This document shows positions 1-10,900 of a stretch of 64,000 nucleotides of DNA, piece by piece. Origin of the DNA: Terebella lapidaria (lineage: Eukaryota > Annelida > Polychaeta > Terebellida > Terebellidae); contig OX424564.1 in NCBI GenBank assembly GCA_949152475.1, positions 40,298,165-40,362,164 on the forward strand. The letters run 5' to 3'. The stretch's first letter is position 1; each line of letters begins with the position of its first letter. A program made the translations under genes and the position numbers. Under the pieces are notes generated by a model, which ran no database searches, was not told the origin of the DNA, and saw nothing but the letters and a program-made list of their open reading frames with translations.

Positions 1-1756
1 AGCATGGCGTTGCGTCCGTCGTCGTCGTCCACATTTTTATCTTTTTTGTTTACGGGCGAATTCTTCTGAAATTTTGCACAAAAAGACTTGAAAATAATTC
101 AAGAAGGAGGTATTTTTTAGTTTTTTGATTTTCGCATTTTTTTCAAAATGGCGGCCGTTTTCGACGAAAAATGCCTGATTTTGGACTTTGGTGGCCATTT
201 TCTCAAAATCTGTTCAGTAACTTTTTTTCTTTTTGATACATAACACTCCTGATATGTACTCCTATGATGTCTATAAATTTCGTTGCGCTTGAATCGCTCG
301 AAGTGGACCATTTTGGCCCAAACTCGGCCCAAATGGGACTTTCCCATGTTAAATTCTCCTATGCTTTATAATGGGACACATTATGCCTAATATCTCACTT
401 AATATTGATATTAGAGACTAGGAATCAATTGTGGACATATAGGAAATGATATACGCTGAATATTCTTGTGACCTTGAATTTGACCTCTGACCTCAATTTC
501 AAGGTCAGAGCACAAAATGGCTGATATCTCGCTTATTATCGACTCTACAGCTTAGGAATCAATTGTGGACATATGGGAAATGATATATGCTGAATATTCT
601 GATGACCTTGAATTTGACCTTTGACCCCATTTTCAAGGTCATAGGACAAAATGGCTAATATCTCGCTTGCTATCGACTTTACAGCTTAGGAATCAGTTAT
701 GAACATATAGGAAATGATATATACTGAATATTCTCGTGACCTTGAATTTGACCTTTGACCTCATTTTCAAGGTCACATAACAAAATGGCTAATATCTCGC
801 TTATTATCGACTTTACAGCTTAGGAATCAATTGTGAACATATAGGAAATGATATATGCTGAATATTCTCGTGACCTTGAATTTGACCTTTGACCTCATTT
901 TCAAGGTCACAGGACAAAATGGCCAATATCTTGCTTATTAGCGACTTTACGGCTTAGGAATCAATTGTGAACATATAGGAAATGATATATGCTGAAAATT
1001 CTCATGACCTTGAATTTGACCTTTGACCTCATTTTCAAGGTCACAGGACAAAATTGCCAATATCTTGCTTATTAGCTACTTTACAGCTTAGGAATCAGTT
1101 GTGAACATATAGGAAATGATATATGCTGAAAATTCTCATGACCTTGAATTTGACTTTTGACCTCATTTTCAAGGTCACATGACAAAATGGCTAATATCTC
1201 GCTTATTATCGACTTTACAGCTTAGGAATCAATTGTGAACATATAGGAAATGATATATGCTGAAAATTCTCATGACCCTGAACTTGACCTTTGACCTCAT
1301 TTTCAAGGTCACATGACAAAATGGCTAATATCTTGCTTATTATCGACTTTACAGCTTAGGAATCAATTGTGAACATATAGGAAATGATATATTCTGAATA
1401 TTTTAATGATATTGAATTTGACCTTTGACCGAAATTTCAAGGGCAGTCATTTTATTTTCAAAGTCAGATTACAAAATGGCTTATATCTCGCTTATTATCA
1501 AATTTACAGCTTAGGGGTCCATAGTAAACATATAGGAAATGATGTATGCTGAATAGTTTGGTGATCTAGAATTTAACCTTTGATCCCATTTTCACGGTTA
1601 GAGATATGGCGATTTCAGTGGTCACCTTGAATTTGACTTTCAACTTTCTCGGCTTAACTCTGTATATTTCTCCGGTAACCTTACTAGCCCATTGGGCTAA
1701 TTTTTTTCATGCTTCTCCCTGAAATGCCTCCAAGGCCTTTAGGCCTTGACGTCTAG
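1..1756 (+). mobile_element. Helitron-like (HINE/Pearl-like) non-autonomous element
   Basis: Three parts are visible. Positions 1-350 are an AT-rich block with GTCC-type tetranucleotides that recurs, often inverted, at 13.0-13.5, 24.4, 41.5, 45.1 and 46.6 kb. Positions 366-1610 are tandem ~134-bp units. The right end, 1734-1756, is a 7-bp-stem hairpin (AAGGCCT/AGGCCTT) followed by GACGTCTAG and then T. A hairpin a few bases before a terminal CTRR (here CTAG) inserted before T is the 3' signature of Helitrons. No Rep/helicase ORF is present, so the element is non-autonomous. The left end lies at or beyond the window edge. Superfamily is inferred from termini only. Confidence 0.6.
366..1610 (-). 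repeat. ~134-bp satellite array (family A)
   Basis: About nine diverged copies of a ~134-bp unit; the motif ACAAAATGGCTAATATC recurs near 646, 780, 914, 1047, 1181 and 1315. Each unit carries a cluster of AGGTCA-type half-sites. The same unit appears in opposite orientation at 12-15, 18, 24 and 47-49 kb. It has no coding capacity. Confidence 0.9.
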
Positions 1757-1782
1757 TATCCTGTGTCATGTGTTCTGTTAAG

Positions 1783-1944
1783 ATGAGCGGCAGTCAGAGA
1801 AGCAGTCAACAGAGATCAGTGCCACTAAGCTGCTGGATATCCTGCGCAGTGTTCCTCATAGCTGTGCCACTGAGTTACGTAAACTTTGCCCTCGGAGACG
1901 ACGTGTTGGTCGAGACTCAAGCACAGAGTCTAAGGAAGAATCAG
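1783..1944 (+). CDS. MTBP: MTBP exon (first in window)
   Basis: It lies between an AG acceptor (TTCTGTTAAG) and a GT donor (TCAG|GTGGGG). It reads about 53 codons in the frame starting GAG CGG CAG, giving a helix followed by a basic patch (KLCPRRRRVGR) and an acidic/serine tail. Both ends split a codon, and G|GT joins cleanly to the exon at 3027. Another frame is also open and starts with ATG at 1783, but it does not fit the splice phases. Confidence 0.7.
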
Positions 1945-4900
1945 GTGGGGAGATATGCACTTCAATCTTAACTTGAGGTCCGGAATCTCCTTGAAGGTGT
2001 TAGCTGGAAAGATTACTTCTGATGCCTGTCAAGTTTTGATCAGCTTCAGTTATCATTGTATCCACTGAATGAAGGTCGGTGGACACTAAAGATTTGTAAT
2101 CTTCGCGCCGCATCAGGGCCCGCCCCCCGCAGACACTTTCTTGTGATCGTCTACAGTTAAGGCAAATAGTTAAGGCAAGAAACATTTATTATTGAGCTTG
2201 ACAAGGTAGAGGTTTTTTCCAGTGGAGATTTCATGGCTGTAACTGAATAGGTTAACATTAGTTTTACTACCGGTAGTTAATTCTATTATTGACCAATATA
2301 AAAATAGTTAAAACAAGAACCATTTATTATTGGGCTCAACAAGGTTAAATTTCTGTCCAGTAGAGATTTCATGGCTGTAACCAAATAAGTTAACATTATT
2401 TTCACTAGTTACGTCTATTATTGACCATAGTAAAAATAGTTAAAACAAGAACCATTTATTATTGGGCTCAACAAGGTTAAATTTTTGTCCAGTAGTGATT
2501 TCATGGCTGTAACCAAATAAGTTAACATTATTTTCACTAGTTAAGTCTATTATTGACCATAGTAAAGAATAGTTCAAACAAGAAACATTTATTATTGGGC
2601 TCAACAAGGTGAAGGTTCTGTCCAGTAGTAATTTCATGGCTGTACCCATAATGTTGGGAGATTGAGCAAAGTTTCAAAATCCACTCCTGTGACAAGCTTC
2701 TCTGGAAAGTATTTGGTAAGAAATAATATGTTAATGAATATATTAATTGTTATGAGTTTTACTGCATGGAATAAAAATAGTCAAGGACTCAAGGTATGGA
2801 ACTTTCATTACTGACATCGATGAAACACACTGGCCTGGCAGAAAAGATATTTTGTCATAATTGCCTGAATCAACATAGGGCCCCAGGGGGATACATCCAC
2901 GCAGTCGTCGGCATCCGAATTATCTAGTTCCATTGTAGTGTTTATCATAGTGAACGCTGTCACTGCTTGTGACAGCCCATATAGTAGTATGAGAGCAGCT
3001 GTTATTGTTTTCTATTGACCTGTCAGGTGTGGAGAGTTTTGTGATATCCCACCTGGAGAGACTGATACTGGACTTCCAGAGTAACTCAGAAAACCGCTTC
3101 GGACGCTTCAAGTCCAATGACAGTTTAGCAGGCCTGTCACCACCCGTCAAAGGCAGAGGTAATGTTCTTGTCTCTCATGTATAATGTCCAACTGCTGTGT
3201 GATTTTGTATGCGTTTTATGTAATTTTGTGGTATGTGCTGATGTATTGCAGTGTTGACACTGAATGCTGCAGAATTCCTCAAGTGTTTTAAGTCGGATGG
3301 TTCTGGAGTCAGGGAAAACTTACCAGAGGTCAAGCTCAAGGTCAGTTATCTTCACCACAGTGATTTGTCAATGGTCACGTAATATTGTTTTCTTCAAAAG
3401 TCATACTCTCTATGTCTAGAGGTCAAATGGACGGAAGTTGACGAAACTGAGCAGTGAGGAGATAAGATCCACATCCTGGCCTGAGTGCGGCAGCTATCAC
3501 TACCACGATATGTAGTCAGTATACTATTTGTACATATCCATATATATATATTATTTTCATACCATTTGAGACTACCACAACACAGTTGGTGTACCACTTC
3601 CAGTAAGCTCCTAGAAGACTTAGTGATCCTTTACAGTAGGTTCCTATCACCCCATGCACTGATCCTTTACAGTAGGTTCCTATCACCCCATGCACTGATC
3701 CTTTACAGTAGGTTCCTATCACCCCATGCACTGATCCTTTACAGTAGGTTCCTATCACCCCATGCACTGATCCTTTACAGTAGGTTCCTATCACCCCATG
3801 CACTGATCCTTTACAGTAGGTTCCTATCACCCCATGCACTGATCCTTTACAGTAGGTTCCTATCACCCCACGCACAGTTATAATCATGCTGAGATGGAGG
3901 CGGTGGAAAATAAATCCCAGCAGCTACGTTCTCGACTGCACATGATCGAGACCTCAACCACGTGTAACTCTCGGCAAGTCAACACCCCCGCCACCATCCT
4001 CGTCAGCACGGAGCAAGGTCGAGGTCACAGCGACAGCTTGGAGGTCGAGGTCACAGAACCGGAGGTCCTGGATGAGGCGAGGTTAACCCGCAGCTCTGTC
4101 AAACGCAAGGCAGTGGAACACGCCAACAGAGACGGCAGCAAAAAGTCTGTGCCTTTCTCTGTAGTTCCAGATGTGTATTTGGGTTACCGGTCTGATAACC
4201 TATTGTCGTGGCATTGCGTCTGTCGATCTTCAAAGTTTACCATTAATTCTTCCTGAAAAATTGAGAAACGGGTCAGCGAAAAAAACATTTTGGTTCAAAA
4301 TCGAGTATTGACATTTTCATCCACTTTTCTTCATAATGGGAGCTGTGTGGATTAAACTCCTAGAATGCCGCATTCACATGATTCAGAAGGGAGATCACAC
4401 ATATACCGGTACATAGTGATTTCAGTGGTGACCTTGAGTTAGACCTTCAGTGACCCTGGAAGCTCAAAACAGCAATTTTGGTGAAAAAAAAAAAAGTTGT
4501 GGCTAACATTGTACGTTTATTATATACATCACCAATCTAAACTACTGAATGCTCCTTTTCGATCCTGCGGATCGTTTTGGATAAGAAATTGGCATGATTG
4601 AACTAGGCATGATCGTCTGCCCCATGACCGCGCTCCTTTTCCCTCCAAAACCGCCACGCACCTGCGCGCGTGCATGCACAGCGACTTCACTTTTCTGTCC
4701 ACCGCCATTTTTGCTTGGCAGCTTGGATTGTTTCTCCCGGTGTATTCGTGGAAGTTAGTCTGCAAACTAGTCATTTGCGATATGTTCTGACAGAATTTCA
4801 TCAGGGTTTCTATAGACATCGATTTGCGTCTGTTTTGGATAAGTATCGTGACAATCTTTTGTTACTGCATTTACGTCAGTGTCAGTTCGACCTATTATGG

Positions 4901-7900
4901 AAGACCTGAGGTGCAACCTGTGTCGTTCGTGGCTCCCGTCCGACTTTGTTAGGGCTACGGAGGGCTATCCCCAGAGCTCCCAGGCTTGCAGGGATGCCTT
5001 GCTGCTGGCAGGCTTCGTGGGAGCGATGCCAGACCGTCCGTTACCTATGGAGTCGGACCTTGTTCCCTTCAGGGTCCTTGGTTCCGGGACTCTCTGCTCT
5101 GCTGGGGCAAGGAGTTCCGGCTGGTTCATCGACCGCTGCTTTGAAACGGGAGTTTGCTCCACCTGTTGGCAAGAAGGTGAAGACTTGTTCTTCCAAGAAG
5201 AAGTCTTCGTCTTGCCAAGTCAAAGGCGGTCGAGGTACCTGAGGTCGCCCTCCCCTCACCCTCGGTGGGTTAGGGAGAGGCATCCGTCCCTGTTCTCCCT
5301 GCCTCTGGCAAGTCGGGTAAGAGGAAGCGTGCATCCTCAAAAGCTTTGGAGGTCGATCGCTCGTCTCATTTGACGGCGGACTCTCGTCGGCTGATGGCTA
5401 TACTTCGGACATAGACCACAGAGCTTTGCTCGATGTGTCTTTGGAGTCCTCAGTTTCGAGGCTCGAGGGGGCAGGGAACCCTAGGTTCCAGGATCGGACT
5501 CACGATCGTTCCTTCGATCGTGAGTCACAGCTCTTCGATCACACTCTCGATCGTACGCTCGATCAGGGTTTTGTTGAGGTCGTTCCCCACCAGGACCCAA
5601 GTCCTGTATCCTCTGGTATAAATTGTTTGAAGGGTGCTACAAGGGACCAGGCAGCCCCCCGTTCTTCTCAGGACGGACCCTCTGGGTCGTCTATGAGATG
5701 CTCGGTCGGGTCTTTTCAGATCCAACGATAGTGAGGGGCATGGTGACGACGATCGAGACCATTCCTCATCGGAGGACGAGGGTAACAATTGGGGCAAAGG
5801 TTCTAACTTTCGCTGGGCTCTGTAATCGATAGCAAGGCGTATGGACTTGCCTATCGAGGCTTCAGAATCATCTAAGAGGACCGGACAGTTTGCGTCAGCG
5901 CCAGTTCGTCGATCGGTCCGGCTCCCTGTGGCTCCAGCATTGAACAAGGTCATGACCAAGGGTTACAGGGAGGAAGGACATGTCTCGTTCAGAGGCTGTG
6001 TTCCCTACTCGTCGGGTTCGACTGGAGTCGATTGACACTTAGAGAGCGTTACAGACGCCTGGTGCCAGTAAGACGGCCGTCCCGGTCGACGACCCCAACC
6101 TCCACCTGCTTTCCCGGAAGCAGGATGTAGTCTTGTCTGCGTACGAGAAGAAGGCATGCCTTGCTCACTGGCAGACGATGGCACATCAAGTGATGGGCCA
6201 ACTCTCATTGGCGGACCACCTCATCACCTTGGTGTAGGAGTTCGTGGATCAGGCGGACTTGGAGGATGGGATTCGTACCAACATCTTGGCATCACTTGTC
6301 TGGAGCGCTCCAGGCTGGTGAGCGCGATAGTGCGCCCAGGTGCGCACATTTGGACCTCACCGCGCGCGATGCCGACCTTCGTACTCTCGATGTCATCCCT
6401 GGGAATGAGTCGGAGTTGCATGGGAGGCCTTTGTTCTCGGGTCACGTCTTTGGGGGACTCTCCCAGGCTGATGTCACGGTTTTCCGTGAGCATCTCTGGG
6501 ATGAGCTTCTCGCTAAGGTGCTAGTGGGCAAGGCGGGGCAGTCTGGCAAGAAGGCTAAGAGCCAGAAGCCAGCACAGCCTCAGGCACCTTCTACGTCGCA
6601 GGCACCCTTTCGGGTGGTTCAGCCTCCCCCTCCCCAGGGGAGGGCAAGCGGGGTAGTAAGACAGGTGGGCGCTTCAAGGGCAAGGGCAAGTCGGCTAAGA
6701 AGTGATTTGTTGCTGGGAAGCATAGGCTCTGTGGGATTTCTGGTTCTGGCAAACAAACAGGTCCCACATCCTGGTCCAGTCAGGGGCCGGCTATCGCAGT
6801 TCTCTGAGAACTGGCGTGAGGTCGTGGCTTCCGACAACAGTGTCTTGGCATGGGTGACGGAGGGTCTCACTTTTTGATGTGAGACTTCAAAACCACTGCT
6901 AAGACCAAATACGTGGTTCTTCCCTGTGCCCGGCAGTCTGGAAAAGTACTCTCTCTTGAAGCACGAAGTAGACCAGTTGCTAAAGAGGGCGATCGAGGTG
7001 GTAAAGGACGAGCGAGGATTCTATTCTCTTATCTTCCTGGTACCAAAGAAGACAGGCGGGTGGCGTCCCATGTTCGATCTGTCGAACCTCAACAATTTCC
7101 TGATCATACCCAGGTTTCGTATGGAGTCTGCGCTTTCCATTCAAAAGGTTCTGGTGAAGGGAAAATGGGCTGTGAGTATCAATGTCAAGGACACTTACTT
7201 ACACGTTCCAATTCATCACGCTTTCCGGTGCTATCTCAAGTTCGCGTTCAAGGGGGTAGTGTACCAGTTCAGGGTACTTCCTTTCGGGGTCGCCACAGCC
7301 CCGTATGTGTTCACTCGGATCGTACGGGCTATGATAGCCAGGTGTCAAATGGCAGGAATTCAATTCCACCATTACATCGACGATTGGTTAGTGGTGGCCG
7401 ACTCCCCGTCGCAGGTTCGTCCTCAGTTTGGCCACAAGTCTAGGGTGGATTCCAAACTGGGAAAAGTCTCAGCTCACTCGACGCAGTCCTTCGAATACGT
7501 AGGAGTCGAGTACAATTTGCTGAGAGGAGTAGCTCTTCCTCCCAGGAAGAGAGTACTGAAGATGAAGACGGTGATCGAGGAGGCCTTGGGCCTTCAATTC
7601 TTTACAGCGCGCCAGTTGCTATCGATCATAGGCCTGCTGGCGCCTATGGAGAAGCAAGTTCCGTTTCTCAGGCCCATTCAGTGGTGTCTGGCCCTGCAAT
7701 GGCGGATCCTTACTGATCGGTTGGACCAGATCGTGGTGTTGGATACCCCCGCCAGGGGGGCGATGAGATGGTGGCTCAATCCTGTCAACATCGACAGGGG
7801 AATGCCACTGTCAGAGTATTTGCCCGATCGGACGTTCTTCACGGATGCGTCCAATGTCGCTTGGGGAGCTCACATGGGCGAGCAGGAACTGTCGGGTACA

Positions 7901-10900
7901 TGGAATGTGCAAGAGCAAGGAATGCACATCAATGTCCTGGAGCTTCGAACGGTTAGGCGTGCGTTCGAGCATTGGGGTCCTCTCAGCCCCCGAGGGACGA
8001 GGTGGCTGGTGTTCGCGAACAACAGCACGGTCGTAGCGCACATAAACAAACAGGGAGGAACTCGTTCGAGGGACCTCTGTTTGGAGGCCAAGGCTCTGAT
8101 CAGGTTTGCCTTTCGGCATCTTCTGTTTATCAGAGCCTGCCATTTGCCGGGTCGCAGGAATGTTCTAGCGGACGCCCTCTCGCGACCAGACAAGGTGATT
8201 GGCAAAGAGTGGAGTCAGAATCCAGTAGATTTCCCACGCATTTGTCAGGTGTTCGGAATGCCGAACATAGACCTGTTCACGACTTCTTGGAATCACAAGC
8301 TCCCGGTCTTCTTCTCACCTCTTCCAGAGAGTGAGGTATTGGCTGTGGACGCGATATCCCAGTCGTGGGACGGGATGTATGATTATGCGTACCCGCCAAC
8401 CCGGTTTCTCACGGTAGTGCTTCACAAAGTGGCCAGATCTCATTGCCAGATTCTGTTGGTGGCTCCATGCTGGTTGACGCAAGCATGGTTCCCGCTGCTG
8501 TTGTCCCTGGTGATCAATATACCGAGGGTACTTCTGGTCTCCAATCGGCTGCTCAAGCAGCCGGGTCGGGACATACTTCACAATTCCGCCCACAGGAGGC
8601 AGGTTTTTCTAGAAGGGTGTCTCAACATCTCGCAAAGAAAAATCGAAAATCTTCATCTGCAACGTACGAGGCTAAGTGGAGAGTTTTCGTACGTTGGTGT
8701 GATGGAAGGCGCGTGGATCCGCTCTCTGCCCCTATAGGCACTGTGCTAGACTTTTTTGCTATCTGTTTGATAGGCTCAATCTGAAACCATCGACAACTGA
8801 GGGATATAGGTCCATGTTGGGACTTTTTTCGTGCGAGGGGGATTGATTTGTCTAATAATCAGACAATCTCAGACCTTTTAGCGTCCTTCAAGATGCAACA
8901 TCCTCGGGCTTTTGGCTGTTGTGTAATATTGTCTCACAAAAGCTAGATGGGAGCCCTTGCAAGGTGTTTCCTTGCAGCAGTTAACCTTGAAAACCTTCTT
9001 TCTGGTCTTATTAGCCAGTGGGAGGAGACAATTGGATATTGCTGCTATCAATTTCACTAGGGTGGTATATTCGAATGATGGATCAGTTTCCCTCTACCCA
9101 GTTCGTGATTTTATGCCTAAAACACGTGCTGCGGTGGAGGGTAGGAAGGCTTTCAGTCCTATTGTGCTGCCGTCTATCGTCAGTCATGTCGGATGAAATG
9201 AGCCGGATGCTTTGTTATGTCCTGTGTGAGTGCTCAGAATTTACATTGATCGCACGAAAATGATCAGGAAAGACAGGAAGCGATTGTTCATTTCCTATCA
9301 GCCTAACAGGGCTACGGATATATCGCCAGTTACTCTATCACGATGGGTGAAAATACCAGTGCGAACTGTCTATACGGAGTCAGGTGCTAAAGATCGTTGC
9401 ACCTACAAAAATCGTTATGCCAGGTCCGACACATCTCGATGTTTTTGGCATCCCGATCGAATATTCCATTAGAAAATATCGTAAGGGCTGGAATGTGGAC
9501 TAATTCCACGATATTCATCGGGTTTTACCTGTCCAACGCTGCCGAGCTCCAGACCCAAGCCGCTAGATTTAGGCTGGGGCCGCTGGTCATTGCTCAGAGT
9601 CTTGTATGACCAGCTGGACAGAAAAGTTAAGGGTTGTATGTGCACATGTATATATACACGCGCATGTTTTAGTCCTTGTTTATTTGCGCTCAAGTAAAGC
9701 GCCAATTTTCCACCGTTGGGGGAAGTTTCATGTGCACTTTTCCGTCTAGTGAACGCCGAATGCAGGTATGTATACTATATTATTTGTAAGCATTATATTC
9801 TGTTGGGTTAATTCGCTTGAACCTTGACTGATCGTCTGTTTCATGACTCTCTAGCACAAAATGCTCCACCGCCTCTCCTTCGATTCTAAGGAACATGTAG
9901 TAGTTTAGATTGGTGATGTATAAAATAAACTTCCCAAATGTATATATACTCACCTCTAAACTACTACAGTAAAGGCCTTCCCAACCTCCCCACCATTACT
10001 TGTGCTAGTGGCTTCCTTTTTTGAGAGACAGAATATTGAAGTTGCTGCCATGCGTGCGCGCAGGTGCGTGGCAGTTTTGGCGGGAAAAGGAGCGCGGTCA
10101 TGAGGCAGACGATCATGCCTAGTTCAATCACGCAAATATCCAAAACGATCTGCAGGATCGAAAAGGAGCATGTAGTAGTTTAGAGGTGTAACAATAAACG
10201 GCAAATTTACAATCAAAGCAGTTGCCTTCGAAACCAGTCAAGATTTTTTGAAAACTATATTTCATACTAAACATGCTAAACTAACTAAATGAAACATACT
10301 CGCATCAAATGTTTTGAAAATAACCAGTCCTCAGGGAAATTTTGCTCATTGGAACAGGCGGTTCTCATGTAAATACAGGAACTGTATCCATCACACACAG
10401 ATGTAAACAAAGCATAGAAGTGTGAGATAGACTAACAATTCCAGGTACATCATGGTATATCATTGATTAGTTTCTCATAACTTACACTATATATGCAGAT
10501 ACAATCTGCAAAATGCACATGATGTGGACTTTTAAGCGCAATTTGAGTATTTGTTTACATTCGGGTTTGATGGATACACTTCGTTTGTTTGTTTACAAAA
10601 CCGGTACAAAATGGGCACTAAAACGGATGAAAAGACAACTCGGACGGACTGTAATCGTCAAAATAATTGAGCACACCTTATGTTATATTGAATTAGATGT
10701 GTTTAGCAAAAAATTGGTTTTGATAAAAAAAACTATTACACACATTCGAAGGCAGGAGCTTTAAAATTTGGGAAATTTGTAACCTTTCTTATCCCTAGGG
10801 CAAATTTTCAATTACTAGTAAGATCACTTGATTCCCACCTGATTTTGTGAACAGATTGTATGCGGCAAGGAAAAACATGGCTGGCACCAGATCGCAGGAT

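Larger units (their letters stand above)
4523..10190 (+). mobile_element. DIRS retrotransposon, full architecture, inside an MTBP intron
   Basis: A 5.7-kb element in the same orientation as MTBP. It has inverted terminal repeats (4523-4676 and 10049-10190), a decayed gag-like region, a long RT-RNase H frame, a broken tyrosine-recombinase region and an internal complementary region (9885-9975). The latter pairs with both outer ends: 9899-9922 complements 4523-4546, and 9951-9967 complements 10172-10188. This organisation defines DIRS elements, which integrate by tyrosine recombinase through a circular intermediate without target duplication. Inactivated by frameshifts and catalytic substitutions. 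Confidence 0.88.

Noticed and set aside
3485-3887. 132- and 123-codon open frames on both strands over the 36-bp repeat
   Set aside because: 36 is a multiple of 3, so frames repeat without stops; they overlap an MTBP intron and have no splice-phase support.
10513-10764. 83-codon + strand frame in the MTBP intron
   Set aside because: No family motif, and no splice or start context.
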